64,000 nucleotides of DNA from Magnaporthiopsis rhizophila (GCA_003049465.1 PYSS01000040.1:214519-278518), one strand, 5' to 3'. Shown: positions 1-13,311, counted from the stretch's first letter. Notes: generated by a model from the sequence alone, not told the origin. A program made the numbers and translations.

Positions 1-599
1 TCGCTAGCTTGGCTCTGAGTGTAACATTGGGCGTTGGTCATCTCCCTATTTTGGTTGGTTTTAGGGCGTTTGCAAGGCACGCTGCGGCGTCAGCCCCTGC
101 ACTCCACAGCATCGTGGCCCGGGCCGGCTACATCACCACACACACACACACACCCAGAAAAGCATTCAACGCCGTTTAATCTCTGGGCACTCTCCCCTTG
201 TGTACACGTGTTTGTTAAAACACTGTCTGCCGCCCAACAGGCCCTTTTTTCTTTTTGCGCCGAGTTCCAAGTCGGATATATGCCAAGTCGAGTTGCCATC
301 GACGCCTGGGTGGAACGAGGCCCCGGCGACGGAATATCGACCTGACAATCTAAAAAGGGTAAAAACAACTAACGAAAAGAGACAGAAATAAAAAAGGATC
401 GCGACAAGGAAAAAAAAAAAAATACAGAAAAAAAGTGCGATGGCAGTATTAACACAGAACAGTGAAAACAAAACAATCCGTCCTCCAAATAATTCAACGC
501 CCGTTCGGACTCCGCGAGACCAAGGACCGAGTACCCAGGAGTCAGTCGTATATCAAAATTATTAGCATCGCTTCAGGTCATCCAACAAAAATTCGCCGT
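1..599. other. 3' flank of INO80, no gene seen
   Basis: This stretch lies downstream of the INO80 stop codon at 602-600. It has a short CA run and an A-rich stretch near 410-440. The open frames here are short, overlap on both strands and show no recognisable domain. Confidence 0.5.
137..153. repeat. (CA)n microsatellite
   Basis: Seventeen bases of uninterrupted CA dinucleotide, seen directly. Confidence 0.9.
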
Positions 600-3500
600 C
601 TATCCGTCAACCTCGCCGTCGGCCATGGCGAGCCTCTGCATCGTCGTCTTCGCCTTCTTTCCGCCCGCCCGCTTCTTCTTCCCCGGCCGAGCGTCCGCCT
701 CTTGGGGAACTGGCGTCGCCGTGCCCGAGGCTTTGTTACCGTCGTCGAAGTGCCCTTCGCCTGGATAGTCGAGAGTGATTTGTGAGTATTATGTTTCATG
801 TTTCATAACAGAGTTGTTGAGCACATCAGGGTGTCGACACAGAGTGTTGAAGATGGAAGGGAACTGCCTGACAGTCGAGAGCCGCGCCTTGGCGACTTTC
901 TCGGCAACTCCGCACATGCAAGAAAACCGACAGGAATATGTTCAGGTACATCAGGGGCGCAGAGACCCGGGTTAGTTCTTCGAGGGCGTTGTCTTGAGCC
1001 TTATCTTGATCCTCTTCGGCGCTGGCGAAGAGGTCGTCGAAGAGTCACTCCCATATCGGGGCTTGATACGACACTTGGAGTCACCCCTTTTCGTGATGGC
1101 GTCGGCCTTGCTGACGCCTCAACTCTCGCCAGCTCAGCTTGAGCGGTGGCGACACCTTCTTGGCTGCTGTTGGGGATTTGAGTTGTAGTACAGTTGAGAT
1201 TGGTCTCACCCTCGTGGTACATGTCGTCGAGGCTGGCGGCACCCTCCCCGCCGCCGCCGCCGCCATTTTCCTTGGCTGCTCGCTTGCGCTTGTTGCCGCC
1301 GCGCTTCTTGGTGGCCTTGTCGTACTCGCCGCTCTCCAGAAGCTCGCGCTCGCGCCTCTCGATGAGCTCGGCCTGGTCGTCGTCGGCCAGCCACATGGCG
1401 ATGTCGCGGTTACGGTTCTCGGGCGCCCGGCGGCCTGAGAAGTCGACGCCCGAGTGGGCACCGGCGCCGCCCGAGATGACGACGCGCTGCACCTCCTCCT
1501 TTTGCATGGCACGCTTCCGGATCCGCTCCTCGATGGTGCCCTTTGTGATGAGTCGGTACACCGTCACCTGCCTGGTCTGGCCGAGACGGTGGGCACGGTC
1601 CATGGCCTGCGAGTCGATGGTAGGGTTCCAGTCCGAGTCGTAGAAGATGACGGTGTCTGCCGAGGTGAGGTTGATTCCCAGACCACCGGCGCGCGTTGAC
1701 AACAGGAAGATGAAGATAGACGGATTGTGCTGGAAGTCGTGCACCGTGTCGCGACGGTCCTCGAGCTTGGTGGACCCATCGAGACGGCAGTACTTCCAGT
1801 TGCGGTACGTCAGGTACTCCTCCATGAGGTCGATCATGCGCGTCATCTGGAAGTACAGCAGCACCCGATGCCCGCCCGCCTTGAGCTGGAAGAGCAGCTC
1901 GTCCAGCTTGGCCAGCTTGCCAGAGTCGGTGACGAAGCGACGCATCGAGGGGACGTTGACGTTGGTGAATCGCTTCTTTTCGTTGTCGGGCGCAGGGAGT
2001 AACGCAGGCGCTGGCAGCCTCTCGAGCGGCACCTTCTGCAGCACAAACTCCTTCTGCTCCTCGATCGTGGGGCCGAACAGCGCCTTACGCATCGGCACGT
2101 TGAACAGGATCTGGTCTCGCTCGTACTGCGCGCCCTTACTGTGGCAGATAACCTCGATCGGCGGTGCCGACGCGCCCGGGCGGGCGGCCGGCTCTGTGCG
2201 CGGGAGGCTCGAGTCGTCGTACACGGTGCGTGAGACGTTCATGAGGTTCCGGAGAACGCCTTCCGACGAAATGTCGGCGAGCGCCATCCTGTCATGTCTC
2301 TGCTCGATGTGGAAGAGGGCGTGGGATGGCGTGAAGCGGTCCTCTTCGTCGTCGTCGTAAGCGACACTCATGGCCGCCAGCCGGTTTTTCTTCTGCGCCA
2401 ACTCCACTGCTCGAGAGAACAGGTCTTGCTTGCCGGCCTTCTCGGCCTCTGCCAGACTAGTGTCTGCGAATCTCAGCCACGAGAAAGAATCGGTCCCACC
2501 AAGGCTCTCACGGACATTATCTGGCGACCAGATGTTCATTAGTTCACCCAAGTACTTGCTCCGGAATCCGGCAGAGATGTTGTCGTTGCCGGCCTTGGTG
2601 AGGCGGCCGCCCTCGCGCCAAACAAGCCTCGGCAGCGGATACTGCACCATACTCCTGGTGGTGTAGCCGACCGTGAGGTTGTTGCCCTCGCGAGCAAAAG
2701 AGCCCGTCTCGGCAAACGAAGCCAGGGCCAGGGCAGAGCTGGTGTCGGCGCGCTCGAACAGGTCGGGGTGGTTGCAGACTTTTCGGAACTGCATGACCAG
2801 GTTCATCAGCGTGCCAGAGTCGTTGTCGTCGCCCATAGTAGCCTTCTCAATCAGGTCCATGATGCTGATTTGGTTGCGGAGATTGGCGTAGTAGGCGCGC
2901 TGGCGGTACGTCAGGTCGCAGAAGACGTCGAGTTCGATCTTGTCACCCAGCTCCTTTTGGACATGCTTCTTCACACGGCGCAGCATGAAAGGCTTCAGGA
3001 TCATGTGCAGTCGCTTGAGCTGGTCCTCGTTCAGCTTGCTGTTGCTCTGCGCGTGAGACTCGATGTCCTTGGAGAACCAGTCGCTGAACTCCTCGTGGCT
3101 GTCGAACAGCGATGGCATGATGAAGTGCAGCAGGGCCCAAAGTTCCTGCATGTTGTTCTGGATGGGTGTTCCCGTCAGAAGCAGCCTGTTGCGGCAGTGG
3201 AAGCTGAGAAGGCACTTCCACCGCGAGCTCTGAGAGCTCTTGATGGCCTGTGCCTCGTCCAGAATCATGTACTGCCACTTCATCTTCTGGAAGTAGGCCA
3301 CATCCGAGACGACCATCTGGTACGACGTGATGGTGACGTGGAACTGCGCATCCCGCTTGTAGGTCGAGTGCTTGCGGTCCCAGAACTTGCGGAGGATCTT
3401 TCGGTCACTAGCAGAGCCCCAGTACGGTACGATCTTGAGCGCAGGGACAAACTTCTTGATCTCCTGCTCCCAGTTGTGCAACGTCGAGGCGGGGGCGACG

Positions 3501-6500
3501 ACCAGGAACGGACCCCAGATGTCGTGGTGCTCGGCCAGATAGGCCATGACGGAAATGGACTGGATCGTCTTTCCGAGACCCATCTCGTCGGCGAGAATGC
3601 CGTTGATGCCCTGCTCGTACAGATTCACCAGCCAATTGAGACCCTTGAGCTGGTACTCCTTGAGAGTCGCCGTCAGGAGCTTGGGCTGCTCGATATCGAC
3701 GTCTCCGAGACCGGTGGGGTTCTGGAAGTTCATCTCGCCGTCCTCGTCTGGCTCGTCGTCGTTGTTGAAGTTGCGAGCCTTCCTCTGGGCCTCGGCAATG
3801 GCGTTCTGAGCGTTGGCCATGGCCGCAGCCTGGAGCGTGGCGTCGTCTTCGGCATCGAAGTCGAGGTTCTCAAAGTTCGTAACCTTGGCCGCGACGGGAC
3901 CCGTGGGCTCCTCGACGTTGAGCTTGGCTGTCTCGGGCGCCTTGTCCTTGTTCTCCTCGGCGGCCACTTCGGGACGGTCCGTGCTCCGCTCGACCTCGTC
4001 CGTCTTGATCTTCTTGCCGATGAAGTGCGAGTACAGCTCCGTCTGCGAGATGAGGAAGTTGAGCTTCCGCTTCTGCCTGGCAGCTTCGCGGTCTGCCTCC
4101 TCCTTCCGCGCATTCTCGAGCTCCTGGCGCTCGGCGGCCTTGCGGAGATCCCGCTCCTCACGCTCATTGCGCTTCCAGAAGCCCATCATGTCGCGCATCA
4201 CGCGCTTGGCCCTGGCTTGGAGATCCTTGGTGCCCTTGTTGGTGCGCAGCTGCCACCTCTTGGCCTCCTTGGAAGCAAGGATGGCAGTCTTCTTCAGGTT
4301 GGAAGCCTTGTTAGAGTGGGACTCGACCGCCAGCTTGAAAACCTTGCTGACATCTTTGCGAGCCATGTCGCGCCAGATTTGGTCATATATCTGATTGTAG
4401 CCCTTGGAGAGGAACCTCGTCTCGAGGCTGTCCTTAGGCTCCTCGGCGACGGCGGCCTTCTCCTTCTTCTTCTTGCCCTCCTTCTCCTTGGGCTCCTCGG
4501 GCTCCTTAGGCTCTTCTGGCTCCTTGCTATCCTTGTCCTTATCGCTCTCCTCCCTGGAAGGCTTCTTGTTGACCTTGATGCGTATCTTGGCCGTGGTCTC
4601 CTCCTTGGTGGGGAGCTCTTTGCCGGCGTCCAGGGCAGCCTGAGCAGCTTCGGCCGAGTCCTTCTCTGCCTGCTTCTGTTCCTTAGACTTCTTGGGGCGG
4701 TTCCCTGCACGGCCCTTGCCCTTCTTCCCGGGCTCCATGTTGTCGGCAGTGAAGGTGGCCATGGTACCACCCTCCAGGTTGAGATCTAGGGATGGGAGCG
4801 TGCGCGCAGGCCCCTTGATGCCCTTCTGCAGGATGAGCTTGGTCTGTTGGGCCTTCTTGTTTGCCCTCTCAGCCTCGCGCAGCAGCTTTTGGCGCTCCTG
4901 CTCATCCTTGGTCGATCTGGCTTTGGCCAAGGCTGCCTCCTTCTGCTCTATAGTGACAGCCATCGACTTCTCCCGGCGGCGCTTCCGTTGCATGTCCTTC
5001 TTGCGTTCCTTCTCGGCGAACAGCTCCTGGTCGCGGACCTCCTTGAGGGCGGCATCGTAGTGTTCGTCGCTGAAGCGAAGCTTCCCGAGTGTAACGTGCA
5101 CGCCGAGCTTGCGTATCATGAGGTCGCTGTATTCGTGCCTCCGCTGGGCACGGGACACGTCTTCGAGGTTCTCCATGCGCTTCTGTCGCTTCCGACGCGA
5201 CTGGAGGTACATATCCCTATCGTCGGCATAGTCAGACTCGTCGACGCTTAGCTCGTCCAGTTCCTCCATCCGAGAGAGGATAGCCTTTTCTTGGTCGGCA
5301 GCGAAGCCCTTCTGCTTGGTCTGACCGTTGGCCTGGCGCTTGGCAGGGAGCCGCGACTGGGACGGCGTCTCGTATTTAGCCGAGGCGCGGCGGGACTTGG
5401 GTGTGGGCTCGGTCGCTTTAACGTCTGAGACGCGGCTCTTGGAGATGGTTGACCTCCGGGACGCCTTGAGAACTCGCTCCTTCTTCTCAACCCTCGGTCG
5501 CCTCTCCACCTTCTCGGCCTTTTCGGCGTCGTCGGTCTTTTCGACCTTGACGGCTTTAGCTGGGGTTTGGCGTTTGGCTACCTTTTCAGGCTCCTCGTTG
5601 GCTTCAGGCTCGTCGTCGTCTTGTGGCCCATCAGGGGACTTCGTGGCTTCTTCCATAACTTCATCTGCGACGTCTTCCACGTCTTCAGGCTGAGGCGACG
5701 GCACCCTAGATGCTTCCTCCTCCTCATCCTCCTCCTCAACCGGCTTAGGTCTAGAGGACGGCACCTCGGGTTCAGGTTCTGGCGTGTCGACGACGACGGG
5801 CGATCTTGGCCTGGGCTTCGGGGGCGGCTCGGAGCTCGATAGGATGTTGGAGAAGGACATAAGCTCTGCAGCACGACTTGAGGTCTGTAAGGGATTGGGA
5901 GTCAGCAGTCGCCCACAAACAGATTCCCCATCGAGGATGGGTCTGGTGGTAAATCCACCATCATTGTCGCCATCGAGGACACATACCCCTGTCGACGTCG
6001 ACGCCTTCGCGGCGGGCGACTCGTTGCCAGTCATGGAGGGCAACGGGCTGGCGACCGACGGCGGGTTCAGGATGCCTGACGATGCCATCTGGGGCGGCCG
6101 GCTGGGTGGGCTGATGGACCCAGCAGTAGCGGCGGCCGGATTAGGATGCGAGCGTGACACAGGGCTTCGCGGGGGATATGATGGCGGCGGCGCGGGTGAC
6201 GTATAGCTGCTGTTCTTGCTGTAATACGGGCCCGCTTCGGCGGGTGGCTGCGTGGGATATGGGTATGGGTCGCGATGCTGCTGGATGGCGATGTGGTCAA
6301 TTTGGGGCCCGGTCGGGGACGCGACTCGATGGGACTGGTGGCAAGGAAGGGAGAGGTGATTGATTGCGTTTAGGGTGGTGTGAATTTTTTGAAAGTTCTC
6401 GGCCACGGGCACGCGTTGGGCTTGGGCAGGGGTGCAATAGGAGTAAAAGGAAAATCCAGTGTGGCTCATGCGCCCGGCGGCGTAACGATAGCGAAACACC

Positions 6501-7289
6501 ACGATTGGGGATAAAGTTGGCCGCTGCGGTAGTAGGCAGGGTAGCAGCAGGATATCCAACGGGGGGCGGGTGGATGGGAGAAAAAGTGAAGACGAAGAGG
6601 CGGGAATTTTGGGTTTTTGTCAGTTCTCGCATTTCACTTGTACGCACCTTGGGCGTCGACACCTGAGGCGGCGCGTTGTGCCATGAGTTCGCAGCGTCAG
6701 AAGTCCTCCGCTCCCGCGCCGCCGACGTCGTCGTGTCGGTGGTCGGATCGTAGAAGCTCCCCTTGGCCGGCTTCTCGCGCGGCGCGGGCGGCGGCGGCGG
6801 AGGATGCTCGCGAACGTCCTGCGAATAGTAGCCTGGGGGCGCGTGCAGGCCCGGCGAGCGGTTGACGGCCTGGGGCTGCTGGAGACTTGACGATATTCCC
6901 GACGAGTGTGGCGGGTGCTGGACGCCCATGGGAAAGGCAGGGCCGCCAGGGGGCTGTGCGAAGGGGCTGTGGAGGACGGACGAGCGCTGCTGGTGGTGAT
7001 GCGAGTGCGGCGGTGGCGAGTGCTGGCCGGCGGAGCCGTTCAGAACGGAGTGTGCGCCCGGTGGAGAGTTGGAATAGTGATGCTGCTGGTGTTGCGGATG
7101 GTGGAATTCTGGCTGGGTTGGTGAGCGAAGGCTGAAAGGGGGCCGTGGGCCGGCAGGCGATGCTTGGTTGGTCGATCCGGGCGCTGGCGGGTTCAAAATG
7201 TGGTGGCGGCGCCTGCTGCGGTCCTGCTCGTCATCCTCGTACATGCCAGACGGCTGGGCCAGCACGGTCGAGCGGAAATTCGACTCCAT
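600..7289 (-). CDS. ino80: INO80 chromatin-remodelling ATPase, four exons
   Basis: Catalytic subunit of the nuclear INO80 complex, which slides nucleosomes and exchanges H2A.Z using ATP. I read exons 7289-6648, 6334-5987, 5884-1210 and 760-600, giving 1941 residues. Residues 1-330 are Pro/Ser/His-rich and probably disordered. A basic/acidic stretch is followed by the DBINO domain (about 828-955). The SNF2 ATPase starts near 1080, with Walker A DEMGLGKT (about 1095) and the DEAQ box (about 1208). After the INO80-type insertion comes helicase C, ending in QAMDRAHRLGQTR (about 1758). The 102-bp second intron (GTATGT to TTACAG) keeps frame, so it can be misread as coding. The last intron (449 bp) joins the conserved MYHEG to EGHFDD and a Lys-rich C terminus; reading through it gives an unrelated tail. 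The start is the first ATG, as the codon six triplets upstream is GTG. The 313-bp first intron rests on splice signals and phase only. Confidence 0.93.
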
Positions 7290-10002
7290 CCTGTCTATCT
7301 CTGGCACGCACGCTCGTTTCCCCCCCAGGTTGCCCGTTGCGAGGCAAAATCAGGGTCCGAACGACTGCCTCGATGTCCTCGGTGTCCAAGGCGCGACTAC
7401 TTCTACCTGCGACGCATCGGCCCTGGCCTGACGGCAAGCTCCTCTGCTAGATCCCGCGCCTGCGTGCGACAGATGTGCATTCACCCAACCCCCGAATCTG
7501 CTACACCCTCCTTGGACGGTTTAGGTATGGGTCTTCGTTGGCGCGGAGGCTTGCTTCTGCGCGGGTGTGGCGGATCGTCTGGCGCGCGTGCGAAAAGCTG
7601 GCGCGGGCAGGGTGGAGGAGGCGGACAAGGAAGTCTATAGCTTGGCAACGCGAGGGCTGCGGGTACGATGCGGCTGCACGGGTGGTGTGGTGTGGTGCGG
7701 TGCGCGTATCGTCGTCGTCGTGGATTCCGAGATAGTCCGGGGTAATGGCGGCAGGGATGGAGTGATGGATGGGGGAGGTGTGAGGACGTGTCGAGCGAGG
7801 GAGTAGGTTGAGTGTTGAGGGAAAAATTCGCAATCAAAGTTGCTGCTCGTGGCCCGCCCGGAGTGGTCGTCTCTGCTAGGTTGCCATTGAAGGTGCAGGT
7901 GGGAGTAGCGTCGACCGACGGGGATGCCAAGAAATTGCCTCGACCGAATCCGCAGATAAAACTGGGGGACGGGGGTGATGTGAATCGGGTGTCTTTTACA
8001 ATACTTTTTTTTATTTTTTTTTTTATTTTTTTTTTTATGTCTTTCTGTCTCTCACTGGTGATGGGCGGTGACGGGGAGGCGTCGCCGTCGAAACCGTTGG
8101 GCACTGGCTGCTGAGTAAACGAGGAAATTCACAGGCGCGGCGTGCTGGCACCGGGTCGCGGTGGGTGGAGAGGCGCGGTTCGCGCAGCAGCTGGCGAGGC
8201 GGTCGTGAGGCCGATGATGATGCAGCGCCTCGCTGTTTGCTGTATGGGAAAGAAAGGAAATGGCGGCGAAGGGGCAGAGGGATGGGATGGTTGATGGGGA
8301 GGGGAGATGGTTCACGATTAGGTGCTCGCCGTTATTGCTACCGTCTGGTCCGCTGTCCCAATTCCCGCCTCCAATCTGCCCCTTTGGCCGCCGTCTCTGC
8401 CATTCTCTGCTCACCTCCTCGCGAAGGTGATCCATCCAGCCCACACACACATCTCTCCCGGCACCACCCCAGAACCGGACCCGCCCCAGAACGTCAAGTC
8501 GTTGGGATATGGCCACACCCCCTGCACTTGTTTTAGGGCTGGGGCCAGGGGGTCTGGAACCGCCCGCCCGTCCGTCCCGGTCTGGGAGAGCCGAGATTGG
8601 CCCTTTCCATGATTCTGCTGTGCTGCTGCTGGTGCCAGATCGCCGAATCTCGCGCCTTTACCCCCATAGGTAACATCTCCTGGCATGCCGGAGAAAAAGC
8701 CAACACAGCATAGGCGCCTGGTTAACCAAGCCTGCGCCCGCCTCCACGCCCAACGAGAAAACTGGCATTAGGCGGTCGACGGTCGCATGTTGGCGGAAGC
8801 ACACGGGCGACACTGTCAGGTCCTCCCAGTCCTCCGTATCCTGTTGCCACACCCTGACACAAGCTAAAATCCAAGAAAAATAAGCCCTCGGCCCTCGTTC
8901 CATGAGCCTCGTTTCCAGCGGCATGCGTCCGTGCCCGTCTTTTGTTTTCGGTTTCTTTTCTTCTCTATTGTCTAGTACCGCTGCCATCGGAAACCTGCAG
9001 CTCTCACTGTGAACCTGCTGTCTGTGCCTCTCCCGTATCCAATGTTTTTTCTCTTCCTCCATTCCTTTTCTTTGCCTCAATCGCCTTCCTTTTCCGCCCC
9101 CACACGTCGATCCCCACCCAAGCCACGCAAGCCTCTCTCCGCATCGGGGCAAACAACAAACAAAGCCGCCCGAACAATGGAACTCAAATGTTTGCGAGCG
9201 TCACGACACACACCACACATATGGTCCGTTCGTTCGTCTAGGTGGAAGGCTTTTGGTATCACTGTTTCCATTTGATCGACCGGGCACCTCCCTCCCTAAC
9301 CCAAACCGTTTGGGGCGCCTCATAAACGCATAGAGGAACACCAGGCCTCATTCCATTCCAACAGTCCATGATTTGCCTCCTGGGCGGCTTCCATCCAACT
9401 TGCATCCACGTCAGCACCGGGTGGATTCCGTCAGTTCCTCCCACACAGGTCCCAGTCATTTTTGTCCAACGTGCACATCGCATTGGTGTGCGCATTCCGT
9501 CCACGCGCCATCTGTGTATAATGAAAAATCGCCACAGCCTGATCTGTAAACCCAAATTTGAACACTTTAGGCGAGTTAATCCTATGTCTTTGGGAGACAA
9601 TCTTTTCGCGGTAAAAGTTCCCATCCACGCTGGCTGTGGATGCCCATGCTCCAAATCACGTTTTCCACGCCAAGGCTCAACATCGCCCTCCGCCGTCTCA
9701 GATCCCGAGGAAACCAGCCTTATTCCAGGATACCACCCTGTCTATACTGTACATACAACCAAAGCCGTGTAAAAACCACATATGCTTATGCTAAGGCCGT
9801 ACAGGATGTGCATCATCTCTCATCATTCTACCAACCTAATCTATGGCAAGAAAACGACGATCCGTGACGCAGAAAATCGTCCACGGAAAATGAAGGAAAA
9901 GCAAACCAAGCCATCCATGCCAAGTTGACCTAAAGAGAACAAGAAAGGAAAAGGAAAGCTGCGGCATTTTGTGAAACGACAAGCAAGACGGGAAACAAAA
10001 TT
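7290..10002. other. INO80 promoter / ARB1 3' region, no gene seen
   Basis: Both flanking genes run leftward, so this 2.7 kb holds the INO80 5' region and the ARB1 3' region. It contains a T-rich tract near 8004-8038 and many CCTCC-type pyrimidine runs. Open frames here are short, low-complexity and overlapping, and I recognise none. Confidence 0.5.
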
Positions 10003-12107
10003 TTAGACTGCGCCGGAGGAAATCATCTTCTTCCTCAGGTAGTTCTTGTATTCTCCTATCGAGCCGTCCCACGGCTTGATGGTCTTGTTCTCGCAGACCA
10101 AAATCTGCTTGGCGATCTTGTCGAGCAACCTGGCGAGGAGGAAGAGGGAGTCAGCGAGTTGTTACAGAATAAAAAAGAGGGTAGGAAGGAGTTGGCAGCT
10201 CTTACCTAAAGTCGTGACTGACGACGATAACACCACCACTAAAGGCATTAATGGCGTCTGCCAGACTGTCAATCGTAGGAATATCCAGACCGTTGGTGGG
10301 CTCGTCCAGCAGCAGCATGTTGGGGCTGTCGATGGCGAGCAGCGCGAATACGATACGGCTCTTCTGACCGTCCGACAGAGTGCCGATCAATGACGTCTGT
10401 GCCTCACCAGTCAGGCCATAGCGGCCCAGCTGTTGCCTCCAGTACTGGTAGTCCTGCGACTTGTCAGAGTACTTGTCCCGCACGAAATCGAGGGCCGATT
10501 TGGTCAGGTCCAGTTGCTCGGCCGAGTGCTGCGAGTACAGGCCCATCTTCAGGTGGGTGTGCCTCGTCACGGCTCCCTCTCGTGGCGACAGCTTGCCCGT
10601 CATCAGACGGAGGAGAGTCGACTTGCCCACACCGTTGGGCCCGACAAGGGCCGTTCGCGAGTCCATGTCGAAGCCGAGGTCAAGGTTGCGGTACAGGTCG
10701 TCCTTGGGGTCGCCCGAGTAGGAGAAGGTGACGTTGTCGAACGAAAGCACTGGGGGAGGCAGCTTCTCGACATCGGCGAACCGGAAGGTGAAGACCCTGT
10801 CCTGGTGCACGGGCTGAATGAAGCCGTCGGCCTCCATCTTGTCGAGGATCTTTTGCCGCGACTTGGCCTGCCTGACCAGGTTGGCATAGGTACCGGCGCT
10901 GGCGATGAACTTTTTGATGTGTGCAATCTCCTCCTGCTGCTTGTGGTACGCCTTCATCTGGTTGGTCTCCTGCTCGGACCGGGTCTTTTGGTACGAGTCG
11001 TAGTTACCACCGTAGTAGATAAGCTGCCTCAAACGCATGTCGATCATATTGGTGCAGACACCGTTGAGGAAGTCCATCGAGTGGGACACGAGCACCAGGG
11101 TCCGCTCCCACTTCTTGAGGTACTCCTCGAGCCACACGCACGCCTCCAGGTCCAGATGTGCCGTCGGGTCGTCGAGAAGCAGGAGAGATGGCTTGACGAA
11201 AAGGGCCTTGGCAAGGGCCACCCTCATCCTCCAGCCACCGGACATATCCTTGGTCTTCTTGTGGATGGTAGTCTTGTTGAAGCCGAGACCGGTGAGAATC
11301 AGGGCGGCACGAGTTGAGAAGGTTGAGGGGTCCATTTTGTCCATGTGCTGTTGGGGAGACGGATTTCGTTAGTAGTGTTCATTTGATATTGGTATAACAG
11401 GTGATGAGGATGTGGTTTGGGCCGCGAGGCTGACATGCCCGGCTAATTTTACTTACGTCGTAAAGGTCCATGAGGATGGGGCTCTCTGGGCCCTCCTCCT
11501 CCAGAAGCTTCTCGGCCAGGGCGTCTAGCCGCTTCAACTCATTCTCGGCCTCGGTGACGACCCATTCGAGCGCGCCGAGGTCTGAAGGGGGAGCGCCCTC
11601 GTTGAGAAGGTATATGTCGACGTGCTGAGGGACCGGGTACTCGCGCGCGGCGATAGCCTTGAGAAGTGTACTCTTGCCGCAGCCGTTCTCTCCCAACAGA
11701 CCATATCTCCGGCCATACGAAAGCTCCAGGGTCGTGTCCGTGATAAGGACGCGGCCGTGGAACACCAGACTGGCACTGGTGATCTTGACATCCTTGCTTT
11801 GCTCGAGGGAGGAAAGAACACCGGTGGTGACACGGTCAGACAAGCCGTGCTTGTCCATCTGCTCGGCCAGGCGCTTCACCTCGTCGGCCTTGTCGGCGCC
11901 GGTGGCGGGCTCGTCGCTCCCGATGGGGTTTCCGTTCCCATCGAGCTCGGGTTCGTCGCCGTTGACGGATCCTGCAGCGCTAGCAACCTTGGACCCGGCC
12001 TTGGATCCGGCCTTGGATCCGGCCTTGGAGCGGGACGCAACCGTCTTCTTCTCCTTGCCCTCAGCGGCCTTCTTGGCGAGCCGCTTCTCCTTGGAGGAGG
12101 ACACCAT
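10003..12107 (-). CDS. arb1: ARB1-type ABC-F ATPase
   Basis: Soluble ABC-F protein of the Arb1/ABCF2 group, which acts in 40S and 60S ribosome biogenesis. It has two nucleotide-binding domains and no membrane segment. Exons 12107-11457, 11347-10206 and 10129-10003 give 639 residues (yeast Arb1 is about 610). The Lys-rich N terminus carries a short SKAG repeat. NBD1 has Walker A GENGCGKST (about 138), signature MSGGW (about 252) and Walker B LLLLDDPTAHLD (about 272). NBD2 has GPNGVGKST (about 452), LSDGQKS (about 542) and LLLDEPTNGLD (about 560). Introns are 109 and 76 bp with CTAAC and CTGAC branch sites. The last 43-codon exon carries the family ending (KTIKPWDGSIGEYKNYLRKK), which confirms the splice. 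NBD1 has Asp where most ABC ATPases have the catalytic Glu; I recall this as normal for fungal Arb1. Confidence 0.95.
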
Positions 12108-13311
12108 TCTTGCGGTGGTTTATCGAGTGGCTCTCGAAGGACTGTCAAGGAGTAATTGCGAGGAGAATTTCCACTGTCGAACAGATCGACTGGTAGCGTG
12201 CTACGCCTGTCTTTGACTGGATCGACGGGAAAGGAGAACAATGAAAACTGATTAAAAAAGAAAGAAACGCTAGAAAAAAAAAGCCAACAAAAAAGTTCCG
12301 CAGAGTCAAGAGGAATGGCTGGCTGGCCAAATGGACCCCTTCCAGGTTATTGACGTGGGCGGGAGGTGGGGGGACTTGGTTTGGTGGTGGGGTTGCCTTC
12401 GAATTTTTTGACTTGGTTCTGATAAGTCAACGATAGTGGCCTTATATCCTTCAGGCATCGATCCGGTACCTTGTGGCGAATTATTGTGGGTTTTGTCACC
12501 AACTGTTGCCTCTATGCGTGTCAGCCTGCGAAGTGCGGCGTGTCGGTCCATCGCCCAGCGGCGGTTTGTGCAGCCGAAGGCTGTCATAATTGCCCCCTCG
12601 TACTCGAACCTTTCTGCTAATCTCCTACCGGCTGATGGGGCTGATGATGTTCTGGCTGACCGTCTTCTCGTCGTGAATCTCATACGAGAACTTCGGGTGA
12701 CGTCAGCCAAAGCCGCCCGCCCCCTCCACTCTGCTTGGGCGGCAGCGGCAGTAGGGCTCCCCACTGGGTCCATACAATTCTTCCGGAACGTAACCTGATG
12801 AGCATGGATGTGTTCATGAGTGGAATGGAGGGGTCGAGGACGGGGCATGATACCTGGTCCATCGCTTCTTCGCTTGGCTGGGGGATAGGTAGTCGTTGTT
12901 TTTTCTGGGGGTGGGAAGGGATGGCTGGGGATAAAAAAAGAAACCCCTGCCATTTTGGGAGCCACTAGCCTACTGCCTTGTTAACGAACTCGGTAAATCG
13001 ACAGAGGAAGAAGTTTGAAACCTCATGTTTTTAATAGTTCGCTTCCGGCCCCCGGGCTGGCTTCGAGAACACCGTTAAAGGCGGGAGTCTGAGGAGGCGC
13101 CGGCGCTTTGGAATTTGACACGGTGTCGCCTCCTCCGCAAAGACAAATTTACAAGAGTGTGATTCGGTCCTCTACCGCTGTTTTCAAGATATCATGGCGG
13201 GGCAAGGGAACGGCAACTTTCACGAGTAACGCAAATTCGGGGGGTAGAAAGCGGCGTGGAATGGTAGAAGGCCTGCCTAGGTATTGAGGGGAGTTTTATG
13301 TACTTGTCCTT
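12108..13311. other. ARB1 promoter / YME2 3' region, no gene seen
   Basis: This 1.2 kb lies between two leftward genes. It should hold the ARB1 promoter and leader and the YME2 3' UTR. Open frames on both strands lack recognisable motifs. Confidence 0.45.

Noticed and set aside
1001..1207. Read-through end of the INO80 frame
   Set aside because: The sequence is unlike INO80 C termini and follows a good donor; the spliced exon at 760-600 fits better.
2768..4789. 673-codon plus-strand open frame
   Set aside because: It lies entirely opposite INO80 exon 3, is Leu/Val/Glu-rich as expected from the complement of biased codons, and has no domain.
10433..11317. 294-codon plus-strand frame
   Set aside because: It is the complement of ARB1 exon 2, with no motif of its own.
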